From contig JAUJOT010000001.1 in NCBI GenBank assembly GCA_030447505.1, positions 538,295 to 602,294 on the forward strand: a stretch of 64,000 nucleotides of DNA, in the 5' to 3' direction. The notes under the pieces are model-generated. The model did not search any database. It was not told the DNA's origin and saw only the letters and a program-made list of their open reading frames with translations. Below are positions 1-8,108 of this stretch, piece by piece. This stretch comes from Solirubrobacteraceae bacterium (GTDB taxonomy: Bacteria; Actinomycetota; Thermoleophilia; Solirubrobacterales; Solirubrobacteraceae). The translations under genes were made by a program, and so were the position numbers. How positions within the stretch are numbered: the stretch's first letter is position 1; the number at the start of each line of letters is the position of its first letter.

Positions 1-1511
1 ATGGCCGGCCTCGCCGCAGCCGACGGCCAGGGCCCGTAGCCCTCGGCCGCGAGCTCGCCCTTCGGGACGCCGGTGATGACCGTGCCGAGCAGCGAGCCTC
101 CCGCCTCACAGATGACCTGCGCCGCGCGCGCGACGTCGCGGCGCTGCGTGCGAGAGTGCTGCACGACGAGGATCGCTCCCGAGGCCTGCGCCAGGAGCGC
201 CAGCGCGTCGCCGACCGCCAGCAGCGGGGCGCATTGGACGATCACTATGTCGTGGTCGGCGGCGAGATCGTCGAGGACTCGCTCGACGCGCCCACCCGAC
301 AGCAGCTCGCCGGCCTCATCCCCGCTCGCGCTGCCCGCGGTCACCACGCTGATCTGCACGGGCTGGCGGGGCCGGCTGCCGTTGACGGACTCCTCAGAGG
401 GAACATCGAAGCTCTGGACGACCTGCTCGGCGGGCGTTCGCCGGATCGCGTCGGCCAGTCCCGGGGCCGCATCGTCGAGGCCGAACTGCGCCCCCAGGGC
501 GGGGTGACGGAGGTCTGTGTCGACGACGGCCACGCGAAAGCCCTGTCTGGCGAGCGAGACGGCCAGATGCGCCGCGACGCTCGCATTGCCGTCGGTGCGG
601 TCGGTCGCGCTCGTCACGAGGATCCGCCGCAGCGCGTCCGCTCCCCCGTTCAGCACGAGCAGAGCGGTGCGCAGCTGATCGAACGGCTCGCGGCTCGCGG
701 CCAGCACGCGCGGCTTGCGGCCTCGCGGCCGGCGCAGCCTCGGCAACGCCGCGAGCTGCGGAGCGTCGACCAGGCGCCGCAACTCCGACAGCCGCCGCAC
801 GCGCGGATCGAGCGCCTCGAGCGAGAACGCGAGGACGAGCCCGAGCAGGAGGCCGAGCGCTGCTCCGGCCGCGCCCCAGCGCAGCGGCGCCGCTTCCGCC
901 TGCGTAGCTCCCGGGACCGCGCGCTCGATCAACTCGGCGTCGAAATCTCCGAGCAGCGCCGTCGTGCGAAGCTCGGCCAGCTCCGACGCGAGCACGGAGC
1001 GCTCGCGGGAGCCTCGCGGGAGATCCGCGAGCTGGCGCTCCAGGCTCGCGATCGCACGCCGCGCGCGATCGCGAGACCTCTCACCGCGCGCGGCGATGAA
1101 CTGCTCCGCGAAGGCGTTCGCGAGCTGCGCCGCCGCGCGAGGGCTCTCGTCACGAGCGGTGATGTCGATGAACGCCCGGCTTTCGTCGGGCTGCACCGAC
1201 ACAGCGTCGAGCAGCTCGCCGAGCGGACGCTGATCCCCGAGCTCTTCGCTGACCCGCTTCGCGACCGCGCGCGTACGGATCAGCCGCGCAGCGACGTCAG
1301 CGGAGAGGCCGCCGGGCGCGCTCGCGCCCGAGCCGGCTCCCGACGAGACCAAGACGGTGGCCGTGGCCGCCTCGGTCCGCGACACCGCGAGCGCGAACAG
1401 GATGCCCGCGACCGCCCCGATGACGACGAGCTGGATGAGCACCCATCGCCGTCGCGACAGGACGCGGCGTATCTGATCGAAGGAGATCGGCTCGGGGGGG
1501 GCGTCGTTCAT
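1..1511 (-). CDS. Wzz/Wzc-like polysaccharide co-polymerase with degenerate ATPase domain (partial)
   Basis: The reading frame starts at ATG 1511 and runs off the window edge after 503 codons, so the C-terminus (including any tyrosine cluster) is not visible. The layout is that of a chain-length determinant fused to a bacterial tyrosine-kinase domain: TM1 at about residues 24-43, an extracytoplasmic helical part, TM2 at about 211-231, then a cytoplasmic MinD/CpsD-like fold. The Walker A' motif is kept (VVDTDLRHP, about 329-337). The P-loop reads SATDRTDGNAS (about 301-311), with Asn where the catalytic Lys belongs, and the Walker B position reads DIVIVQCAPLL (about 421-431), with Gln in place of Asp. 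Family members control capsule or exopolysaccharide length at the inner membrane. Here catalysis looks lost, so I infer a structural or regulatory role. Confidence 0.8.
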   Translation of the reverse strand, partial: MNDAPPEPISFDQIRRVLSRRRWVLIQLVVIGAVAGILFALAVSRTEAATATVLVSSGAGSGASAPGGLSADVAARLIRTRAVAKRVSEELGDQRPLGELLDAVSVQPDESRAFIDITARDESPRAAAQLANAFAEQFIAARGERSRDRARRAIASLERQLADLPRGSRERSVLASELAELRTTALLGDFDAELIERAVPGATQAEAAPLRWGAAGAALGLLLGLVLAFSLEALDPRVRRLSELRRLVDAPQLAALPRLRRPRGRKPRVLAASREPFDQLRTALLVLNGGADALRRILVTSATDRTDGNASVAAHLAVSLARQGFRVAVVDTDLRHPALGAQFGLDDAAPGLADAIRRTPAEQVVQSFDVPSEESVNGSRPRQPVQISVVTAGSASGDEAGELLSGGRVERVLDDLAADHDIVIVQCAPLLAVGDALALLAQASGAILVVQHSRTQRRDVARAAQVICEAGGSLLGTVITGVPKGELAAEGYGPWPSAAARPA

Positions 1512-1780
1512 GGCGGATTGTCGTTCGACCGGAAGCCGTGCCCCCTGCACGAGAAAAAGGGTGTAACGGACAGCAGGTCGCTGCGGGAACCGTTACCCGT
1601 TCACGTGTCCGCCTAGCGACGTGCCGGCTACCGATTCAGCGGCTCGGACATAAGGGTCAGTTTGTCGTACTCGAGCGATCACCGTACCCTGCGGGTCGCG
1701 CGACTGACGGGCCGGCTGCTCAGCTGTGACGACAAGCCGAGCAAACGGGGACCGTTTCTCCCTCCGCTCTACGAGATTCG
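1512..1780. other. Intergenic region upstream of the co-polymerase gene
   Basis: No gene is supported here. It should hold the promoter of the leftward gene starting at 1511. An inverted repeat GTAACGG (1563-1569) / CCGTTAC (1590-1596) is visible, as is a small palindrome AAACGG-GGA-CCGTTT (1744-1758). Their role is unknown. Confidence 0.4.
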
Positions 1781-1808
1781 CGAGAGCCCGGCCGCGGCCG
1801 GGCTCTCG
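1781..1808 (-). terminator. Perfect palindrome, likely terminator
   Basis: A perfect 28-bp inverted repeat begins 10 bp beyond the stop of the leftward secreted-protein gene (1819). No T-tract follows on either strand, so terminator function is inferred from position and stem strength. Confidence 0.55.
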
Positions 1809-1818
1809 CCGTCTTCGG

Positions 1819-2679
1819 TCAGCCGGTGATGCAGCGGAACGGCGACGGCACCGTCTGCGCCGCGGTGCCGACCGCACCGGCATCGTTCACCGTCGCATAG
1901 CCCTGGACGATGACGCCCGTGACAAGCACCACCGACGCCGGCGTGATGTCGGCGCTCATCTCGCCGCCGCCGAGGTCGATGCCCTCCAGCGTGCGGGCGT
2001 GCAGCAGCACGTCCGGCGGCACGAGCCGGCGCCCCGCGCCACCGCAGGCGGCGGCAGCGTCCGCGTAGGTCGCGGCGGCCCGCGGCGCGTTCTCGATGCA
2101 GCCTCCGCCGACGAGGACCGTGTTCGCCGGGCAGCCCGCTGCGTTGTTGGCGCCCCCGCCGCCTGCGGCGGTCTTCGCCGCCTGCACGGCCTGGGCGATG
2201 ATCTCGCTGGCGCCGAGGCTGTCGACGCGGTCGGCGTTCAGCCCCGCGGCGACCCCATTCGCGTTCGTGACGAACGGCGCCACGTTCGGCTTCGGCGACA
2301 GGATGCTGCCGCCGCTCTGGATGACGCCGATGATCGGGGTGTCCTTGGCGCGGAAGTCGAACGCCTTGCCGCTGGAGAGGTTGTTGATGCGCACGCAGGG
2401 CGTACTCCTCTCCGGATCGGCGATCGCAACCGGGCTGCTCGTGTCGAGCGTCGAGCGGCAGCCGTAGATCGCGCCGCCGCCGGCGCCGAGGTTCGACTGG
2501 CGGGTGCCGTAGGTGTCCTTGCCCGTGCGCGCGATGATCTCCGTCTCGCGCTCGGCATCACCCGTGGTCGGGTTTCGGATGCCTTCGCGGACCGGGTCCC
2601 CGGTGTCGGCGGCCGCGAACGGCGCGCCGGTCAGGATTCCCACGGCGATCGCCGCCGCGAAGATGGTACGACTGGACAT
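1819..2679 (-). CDS. Secreted protein of unknown function
   Basis: This 286-residue protein begins with a clear Sec signal peptide (MSSRTIFAAAIAVGILTGAPFAAA, cleavage after about residue 24). The mature part is Ala/Gly/Asn-rich and has a few Cys residues, including CPANTVLVGGGCIENAP in the middle and a Cys four residues from the end. I recognise no domain. Similar secreted proteins in soil actinobacteria are often lineage-specific. The start ATG 2679 is supported by the signal peptide following directly. A strong palindrome lies just past the stop. Confidence 0.75.
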   Translation of the reverse strand: MSSRTIFAAAIAVGILTGAPFAAADTGDPVREGIRNPTTGDAERETEIIARTGKDTYGTRQSNLGAGGGAIYGCRSTLDTSSPVAIADPERSTPCVRINNLSSGKAFDFRAKDTPIIGVIQSGGSILSPKPNVAPFVTNANGVAAGLNADRVDSLGASEIIAQAVQAAKTAAGGGGANNAAGCPANTVLVGGGCIENAPRAAATYADAAAACGGAGRRLVPPDVLLHARTLEGIDLGGGEMSADITPASVVLVTGVIVQGYATVNDAGAVGTAAQTVPSPFRCITG

Positions 2680-2811
2680 TGTTCCCCTTCCGTCGTGAAG
2701 CGGTTTTCACTCGCAACACGGCTGTTCGCGCCGTGATTCGGCGCCGCGCGCCCGGCCAAGGCCGCGCGGCAGTCGCCGTGCAGCGTTACCGTACGGTGCG
2801 AGGGGAAGGGC

Positions 2812-2853
2812 ATGCAGCGCACACGCAGGGTCCGACATCGCCGACGCTCATGA
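2812..2853 (+). CDS. Possible 13-codon leader peptide coupled to the next gene
   Basis: An ATG at 2812 follows a purine-rich Shine-Dalgarno-like stretch (GAGGGGAAGGG, 2800-2810) and encodes MQRTRRVRHRRRS. Its TGA (2851-2853) overlaps the ATG at 2850 (ATGA), the usual layout for translational coupling. The ribosome site fits this tiny frame better than the larger gene. It may be a leader peptide or chance; no family is known to me. Confidence 0.3.
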   Translation: MQRTRRVRHRRRS

Positions 2854-3764
2854 GGTCGCCGCCGAACGCGGACCTCAGCCGCGTCTCAATCCAGCCCGGC
2901 ATGACGCTCGAGGAGTACGCGGTCCGCCAGCAGGACAGCCCTTCGGCCGACGACGAGCAGACGGCCGCGGTGGGCGACGGCCCCGCGACGCTGATGATCT
3001 CGGCGGCGGCCGAGCCCGCGGCAGCGGGGGAGCAGACAAGGGAGCCCATGCCGGAGCCCGGCGCCCGCGAGCGGGTGCAGGCTGCGGGGACGACAACCAC
3101 GACGCCCACGACCACAACGCCCACGACCCCGACGACCACGACCCCGACGACCACGACGCCGACGACCACGACGCGGTCCGGCGACGGACCGGTCATCACG
3201 CGCGAGCTGTCGCCGGCGGCGCGCGAGGCGCTCTCCGACGGCGTCACGGACGCGCTCGAGGCGACGCCGCAGCCGGTCGTCATCACGCCTGGCTGCCGCG
3301 CGAACCCGCTCGCGCCGTCCTGCGGGCTGAGCAGCCTCGCGAGCGCGATGGAGCTCACCGCAGCAGGGCCGGGCGCGATCGACACCGTCTCGGAGGAGAA
3401 CGTCGCTCGCCAGCTCGCGCGGGTCTTCCGGGGCACGCGGACCGTCCGCTCGCCCGGCGACCCGCGCAAGCGCGAGCTCGTCGGGGCGGCCGTCGACTTC
3501 AACGTCTCGCTGACCGGCTTTCGCGGTCGCACCGTGCAGGTGCGCTGGTCGCTGTACAGCGCCACGCAGCGGGTTCGCGTGCCGCGCGCGTGGCTGCGCA
3601 ACCAGCGCATCATGCTGCTGCGCGGCGAGGCCGACAGGGATAGCGCGAGCGCCCAGTTCTGGGTTCCGATCCCCGAGCTGCGGGGCCCGTTCTTCATCCG
3701 CGTGGGGGTCTACGACGGCGCCGGCGGGCGCCTGGACTACGCGGACACCGAGGCGTTCCGCTAG
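2850..3764 (+). CDS. Thr/Pro-linker protein with C-terminal beta-type domain, unknown function
   Basis: About 304 residues if started at ATG 2850; in-frame GTG codons upstream (2778, 2796) are alternatives. The first 80 residues are acidic and low in complexity, followed by a TTTTP-type Thr/Pro linker (3090-3172), a central part with one Cys pair (CRANPLAPSC), and a C-terminal part of about 100 residues (from VDFNVSLTGF to DYADTEAFR) that looks like one beta-sandwich domain. Such linkers usually tether surface or wall proteins, but no clear signal peptide follows the chosen start, so export is unproven. Function unknown. Confidence 0.6.
   Translation: MRSPPNADLSRVSIQPGMTLEEYAVRQQDSPSADDEQTAAVGDGPATLMISAAAEPAAAGEQTREPMPEPGARERVQAAGTTTTTPTTTTPTTPTTTTPTTTTPTTTTRSGDGPVITRELSPAAREALSDGVTDALEATPQPVVITPGCRANPLAPSCGLSSLASAMELTAAGPGAIDTVSEENVARQLARVFRGTRTVRSPGDPRKRELVGAAVDFNVSLTGFRGRTVQVRWSLYSATQRVRVPRAWLRNQRIMLLRGEADRDSASAQFWVPIPELRGPFFIRVGVYDGAGGRLDYADTEAFR
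3090..3172 (+). repeat. In-frame Thr/Pro codon repeat (ACG/ACC-rich minisatellite)
   Basis: Imperfect units of ACGACCACGAC(G/C)CC(G/C) encode a TTTTP linker. Such arrays are prone to slippage and length variation. Confidence 0.7.
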
Positions 3765-3777
3765 CCGATCGCGTTGC

Positions 3778-3783
3778 TAGCCT
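3778..3783 (+). promoter_or_regulatory. -10 box of purC (leaderless type)
   Basis: TAGCCT ends 7 nt before the GTG start of purC, the same geometry as at many other starts in this window. The -35 region is not obvious. Confidence 0.5.
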
Positions 3784-3790
3784 GCGACAC

Positions 3791-4669
3791 GTGACCGCCC
3801 TCGCCGACCTGCCGCTCGTCGCCTCGGGCAAGGTCAGGGAGATGTACGACCTCGGCGACCGGCTGCTGATGGTCGCAAGCGACCGCATCTCGACCTACGA
3901 CGTCGTGCACCCGACGCCGATCCCCGACAAGGGCAAGGTCCTGACGGCGCTGTCGGTCTTCTGGTTCGAGCAGTCGGCGCAGATCGTGCCCAACCATCTC
4001 GTGTCGGCGACCGACGGCGTTCCCGACGAGGTCCGCGGGCGGGCGCTGAACGTCATGAAGCTCGACATGCTGCCCGTCGAGTGCGTCGTGCGCGGATACC
4101 TCAGCGGGTCGGGGTGGAAGGACTACCAGGCGACGGGCGCCGTCGCCGGCATCGAGCTGCCCGAGGGGCTGAGCGAGTCCCAGCAGCTGCCCGAGCCGAT
4201 CTTCACCCCTTCGACGAAGGCCGAGGTCGGCCACGACGAGACGATCGACTTCGACCGCGCGGCGGAGCTTGTCGGCGATCGCGCGACGATGGAGCAGCTG
4301 CGAGACCTGTCGATCGCGCTGTACTCCTTCGCGGCCGAGCACGCGTTCGGCGCCGGCGTCATCCTCGCCGACACGAAGTTCGAGTTCGGCCGCGACGCGG
4401 ACGGCGTCATCCGCGTCGGCGACGAGGTGCTGACGCCCGACTCGTCGCGCTTCTGGCCCGCCGACACGTACGCCGTCGGGCGCGGCCAGCCGAGCTTCGA
4501 CAAGCAGTACGTGCGCGACTGGGCGGCGGGCACCGGCTGGGACAAGAAGCCGCCCGCGCCCGCGATCCCCGACGACGTCGTCGCCGGCACGCGCGCGCGC
4601 TATGTCGAGGCCTACGAAAGGATCACCGGTACGTCGTTCGACGAGTGGCTGCAGCGGGTGCGGTCATGA
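3791..4669 (+). CDS. purC: Phosphoribosylaminoimidazole-succinocarboxamide synthase (SAICAR synthetase)
   Basis: A 292-residue enzyme joining CAIR and aspartate with ATP in IMP synthesis. Family signatures are plain: SGKVREMYDLGDRLLMVASD near the N-terminus, the GYLSGSGWKDY stretch, and the LADTKFEFG motif in the nucleotide-binding part. The length is that of the longer (about 290-residue) PurC form. The GTG start at 3791 sits 7 nt after a TAGCCT -10 box. It is the first gene of a tight operon: its TGA overlaps the ATG of purS, and purS, purQ and purL follow with overlapping ends, so the transcript is probably polycistronic. Confidence 0.95.
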   Translation: MTALADLPLVASGKVREMYDLGDRLLMVASDRISTYDVVHPTPIPDKGKVLTALSVFWFEQSAQIVPNHLVSATDGVPDEVRGRALNVMKLDMLPVECVVRGYLSGSGWKDYQATGAVAGIELPEGLSESQQLPEPIFTPSTKAEVGHDETIDFDRAAELVGDRATMEQLRDLSIALYSFAAEHAFGAGVILADTKFEFGRDADGVIRVGDEVLTPDSSRFWPADTYAVGRGQPSFDKQYVRDWAAGTGWDKKPPAPAIPDDVVAGTRARYVEAYERITGTSFDEWLQRVRS

Positions 4670-4896
4670 CCACGCGTGCGCGAGTATTGGTGCGCCCGAA
4701 GGCGGGCATCCTCGATCCGCAGGGCGTCGCCGTCGAGCGCGCGCTGCCCGCTCTCGGCTTCGAGGGCGTCGCCAACGTGCATGTCGGCCGCCTGATCGAG
4801 CTCGACATCGACGAGCCGAGCCAGCTTCCGGCGATCTGTGAGAAGCTGCTCGCGAACCCGCTGATCGAGGATTTCGAGATCGTCTCAGAGCCGTGA
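4666..4896 (+). CDS. purS: Phosphoribosylformylglycinamidine synthase, PurS subunit
   Basis: A 76-residue protein starting at ATG 4666, overlapping the purC stop by 4 nt. The sequence (RVLVRPKAGILDPQGVAVE, then VGRLIELDIDE and a C-terminal NPLIEDFEI) matches PurS, the small scaffold subunit that bridges PurQ and small-type PurL and helps channel ammonia. Its presence fits the 727-residue PurL encoded downstream. The stop overlaps the GTG of purQ (GTGA), so translation is probably coupled. Confidence 0.93.
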   Translation: MTTRARVLVRPKAGILDPQGVAVERALPALGFEGVANVHVGRLIELDIDEPSQLPAICEKLLANPLIEDFEIVSEP

Positions 4897-5561
4897 GGTT
4901 CGGCGTCGTCCGGTTTCCCGGCTCGTGCGACGACGTCGATGCGCTGCTTGCCTGCCAGCGCGTGCCGGGCGCGTCAGCACAGCTGCTGTGGCACGGCGAC
5001 GCGGACCTGCACGGCGTCGAGGCCGTCGTCATCCCGGGCGGCTTCTCCTACGGCGATTACCTGCGCGTCGGCGCGATCGCGCGCTTCTCGCCGGTGATGG
5101 AGTCCGTCATCCGCTTCGCCGAGGCGGGCGGACTCGTGCTCGGGATCTGCAACGGCTTTCAGGTCCTCTGCGAGGCAGGGCTGCTGCCCGGCGCGCTGCT
5201 GCCCAACGTGAACCGGCGCTTCATCTGCCGGCAGGTGAACGTCGAAGTCGTCCGCGCGCGCATGCCGTTCAGCGCCGACATGGCCGACGGCGAGGTGCTG
5301 TCGATCCCGGTCAAGCACACGTCCGGGCGCTACTACGCCCCCGCTGCGGTACTCGAGTCACTCGAGGCCGACGGGCAGATCGTCCTGCGCTACGCCCACG
5401 ACGCCAACCCCAACGGCTCCTCGAACGACATCGCGGGCGTCACCAACGCGGCGGGCAACGTGTTCGGGCTGATGCCGCATCCCGAGCACGCGGTCGAACC
5501 GTTGAGCGGTTCCGTCGACGGGCTGAAGATCTTCACCTCGATGGCCCATGCCCACGGTTGA
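4893..5561 (+). CDS. purQ: Phosphoribosylformylglycinamidine synthase, glutaminase subunit PurQ
   Basis: A class I glutamine amidotransferase of 222 residues that supplies ammonia to PurL. The nucleophile Cys86 lies in LGICNGFQ, and the His/Glu pair in MPHPEH (His196, Glu198) completes the triad. The N-terminus [10 protein letters not shown] and [11 protein letters not shown] are typical of PurQ. GTG start at 4893 overlaps the purS stop by 4 nt; the 3' end overlaps purL by 14 nt. Confidence 0.95.
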   Translation: MRFGVVRFPGSCDDVDALLACQRVPGASAQLLWHGDADLHGVEAVVIPGGFSYGDYLRVGAIARFSPVMESVIRFAEAGGLVLGICNGFQVLCEAGLLPGALLPNVNRRFICRQVNVEVVRARMPFSADMADGEVLSIPVKHTSGRYYAPAAVLESLEADGQIVLRYAHDANPNGSSNDIAGVTNAAGNVFGLMPHPEHAVEPLSGSVDGLKIFTSMAHAHG

Positions 5562-7731
5562 GCAGGCGGTCGCGCTCGGGCTGACGCCGGGCGAATACGA
5601 GCTCATCGTCGAGAAGATCGGCCGCCAGCCCAACGCCGTCGAGCTCGCGGTCTTCTCGCTGATGTGGAGCGAGCACTGCGCCTACAAGCATTCCAAGAAG
5701 CTGCTGCGGTCGCTGCCGACCGAGGGACCGCGGCTCGCCCTGGGCCCCGGCGAGAACGCGGGCGCGGTCGACGTCGGCGACGGCTGGGTCGTCGCCTTCA
5801 AGGTCGAGTCGCACAACCATCCCTCCGCGGTCGAGCCGTTTCAGGGCGCGGCGACCGGCGTCGGCGGGATCCTGCGCGACATCTTCGCGATCGGCGCCCG
5901 GCCGATCGCGATCCTGGATTCGCTGCGCTTCGGCGAGCCGTCCTCGCCGCGCTCGCGCTATCTGCTCGATCACGCCGTCGGCGGGATCGGCCACTACGGC
6001 AACTCGGTCGGCGTCCCGACGATCGGCGGCGAGGTCTACTTCGAGGGCCCCTACGAGCAGAACTGCCTCGTCAACGCGATGGCTCTGGGACTGGCGCGCG
6101 CGGACAGCCTGATCCGCAGCGCGGCGACAGGGATCGGCAACGCGCTCGTGTTGTTCGGCGCCTCGACCGGGCGCGACGGGATCGGCGGCGCCTCGGTGCT
6201 CGCCTCGGCAGAGCTCGGCGCGGGCGATGACGACAAGCGCCCGACCGTGCAGGTCGGCGATCCGTTCGCCGAGAAGAAGCTGTTGGAGTGCTCGCTGGAG
6301 CTCTTGGAGCGCGGCCTGCTCGTCGCGCTGCAGGATCTCGGCGCGGCCGGGTTGTCGTCGTCGTCTGCGGAGATGGCGTCCAAGGGCGAGGTCGGCCTGG
6401 ACGTCGACGTCGCCCGCGTGCCGCTGCGCGAGGCGGGGATGGAGCCCTGGGAGATCATGGTCTCCGAGTCGCAGGAGCGGATGCTCTGCGTCGTCGAGCC
6501 GTCGCAGCTCGACGAGCTGCTCGCAGTCTGCGAGAAGTGGGAGGTCGACGCAAGCGCGATCGGCGCGGTGACCGACACGCGCGCGCTGCGCGTGTTCGTC
6601 GGCGACGAGATCGTCGGCGAGATGCCGGTCCCGGCGCTGGTCGACGACTGCCCGCTGTACGACCTGACCGTCGAGCCGCCGGCGGCCGGCCTGTATCCGG
6701 CGCCGCCGCCGGTCCTGGTCGCAGACGCTTCGCCGCAGGAGGTCCTGCTCGCCCTGATCGCGGCGCCGAACATCGCCTCGCGCCTGCCGCTGTTCGAGCA
6801 GTACGACTCGCTCGTGCAGTCGCGGACCGTGCGCCGCCCCGAGCAGGCCGATGCCGCGGTGCTCGCGCTGCCCGAGACGCCGCGCGGGATCGCGGTCTCG
6901 ATCGACGGCAGCGGACGCCGCGTGGCGTGCGATCCGTACACCGGCGCGATCGAGGCCGTGCTCGAATGCACGGCCAACCTCGCCTGCGCGGGCGCCGAGC
7001 CACTCGGGCTGACGAACTGCCTGAACTTCGGCAACCCGGAGAAGCCGCATATCGCCTGGCAGCTGACCGAGGCGATCCGCGGGCTGGGCGACGCCTGCCG
7101 GGCATTCGACGTGCCCGTCGTCGGCGGCAACGTGTCGCTCTACAACGAGAGCAGCGACGGCCCGATCTACCCGACGCCGGTCGTCGGGATCGTCGGCGAG
7201 CTGCCCGACGTCGCGCGCGCCGGCCGCTCGGGCTTCACGCGCGCGGGCGACGCCGTGGCGCTTGCCGGGCCGTTTGCGCCCTCGCTGCCGGGGTCAGAGC
7301 TCGCCAAGCTGCGCGGCGACGAGCTGCCGGCGGGGTTGGCGCAGATCGACGTCGCCGCGGTGCGGACAGCGCAGCAGGCGATCCGCGACGCGGTCCGCGC
7401 GGGCGAGCTGTCGAGCGCGCACGACGTGGCCGAGGGCGGCTTGCTCGTGGCCGTCGCCGAGTCGTGCCTGGGCGGCGCGATCGGCGCCACGATCGAGGTG
7501 GGCGCGGGCGACGAGCTGATGCAGACGCTCTTCGGCGAGTCGCTCGGCAGCGGCTTCGTCGTCTCCGGATCGCAGGACGCGCTGCGCCGTCTGGGCGAGC
7601 GCGTGTCGCTTGACATCCTCGGCACGGTTGGCGGCGAGTCGCTCGTGCTGACGAGCAGCGAGCTGCTGATCGACGTCACGCTCGACGAGCTGCGCGCGGC
7701 GCACGGCGCGCTCGCGCCGCTGTTTGCCTGA
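5548..7731 (+). CDS. purL: Phosphoribosylformylglycinamidine synthase, small-type PurL subunit
   Basis: At 727 residues this is the small PurL that works with PurS and PurQ, converting FGAR to FGAM with ATP. Visible signatures are [13 protein letters not shown] near residue 35, a [12 protein letters not shown] motif, and the duplicated AIR-synthase-like halves (second half with [13 protein letters not shown] and [11 protein letters not shown]). The ATG at 5548 lies inside the end of purQ. It is the last gene of the purCSQL operon; a gap of about 380 bp follows before purF. Confidence 0.96.
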   Translation: MPTVEQAVALGLTPGEYELIVEKIGRQPNAVELAVFSLMWSEHCAYKHSKKLLRSLPTEGPRLALGPGENAGAVDVGDGWVVAFKVESHNHPSAVEPFQGAATGVGGILRDIFAIGARPIAILDSLRFGEPSSPRSRYLLDHAVGGIGHYGNSVGVPTIGGEVYFEGPYEQNCLVNAMALGLARADSLIRSAATGIGNALVLFGASTGRDGIGGASVLASAELGAGDDDKRPTVQVGDPFAEKKLLECSLELLERGLLVALQDLGAAGLSSSSAEMASKGEVGLDVDVARVPLREAGMEPWEIMVSESQERMLCVVEPSQLDELLAVCEKWEVDASAIGAVTDTRALRVFVGDEIVGEMPVPALVDDCPLYDLTVEPPAAGLYPAPPPVLVADASPQEVLLALIAAPNIASRLPLFEQYDSLVQSRTVRRPEQADAAVLALPETPRGIAVSIDGSGRRVACDPYTGAIEAVLECTANLACAGAEPLGLTNCLNFGNPEKPHIAWQLTEAIRGLGDACRAFDVPVVGGNVSLYNESSDGPIYPTPVVGIVGELPDVARAGRSGFTRAGDAVALAGPFAPSLPGSELAKLRGDELPAGLAQIDVAAVRTAQQAIRDAVRAGELSSAHDVAEGGLLVAVAESCLGGAIGATIEVGAGDELMQTLFGESLGSGFVVSGSQDALRRLGERVSLDILGTVGGESLVLTSSELLIDVTLDELRAAHGALAPLFA

Positions 7732-7752
7732 CGGCGCGCGCAGCCGCGGCTC

Positions 7753-7986
7753 TCAGCCGATGCCCTCTTGGGGGTCGTCTGCACCCTCGGCCTGGTCACG
7801 ATCGGCGTCGCTCTCGACCTCGTCGGGAGTCGTGGCCGGTCCCGTGTCGGGATCCTCTTCAGGGTCGTACTGCTGTTCGGTTTCGCGTTGCACGAGACGC
7901 GTGTTCCACGAGGCAGGGGGGCGCAAACCGCCCTGCACCCCGTGGCTCGCCTGCTGCCGAGCGCAGCCAGCCGCGGCGGTGGGCAT
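7753..7986 (-). CDS. Possible small acidic protein, unknown function
   Basis: A 77-codon frame on the reverse strand in the purL-purF gap. Its C-terminal half is strongly acidic (EEDPDTGPATTPDEVESDAD), and GC-rich third positions in that part look coding. The N-terminal part is less convincing, and a GTG further in could be the true start. I recognise no family. It fills most of a gap otherwise without genes. Confidence 0.4.
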   Translation of the reverse strand: MPTAAAGCARQQASHGVQGGLRPPASWNTRLVQRETEQQYDPEEDPDTGPATTPDEVESDADRDQAEGADDPQEGIG

Positions 7987-8096
7987 GAAGCCGACGACGC
8001 TCGCGCGGGCGCTCGTGCTCAACGGTGCGGCCAGAATCCTTCGGGAGCATGCGGGCTCAGCCTGAGCGGCGAAGGTCTCAACGCCGAACGCACGGC

Positions 8097-8102
8097 TATC
8101 CT
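8097..8102 (+). promoter_or_regulatory. -10 box of purF (leaderless type)
   Basis: TATCCT ends 6 nt before the GTG start of purF at 8109. The identical hexamer with the same spacing occurs before purH. Confidence 0.5.
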
Positions 8103-8108
8103 GAACTC

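Noticed and set aside
156-1616. A 486-codon forward frame at the left edge
   Set aside because: Antisense to the polysaccharide co-polymerase gene, whose reverse frame has TM helices and the Walker A' motif.
3090-3172. Short repeat array considered as a regulatory repeat
   Set aside because: It keeps the reading frame and codes a Thr/Pro linker.
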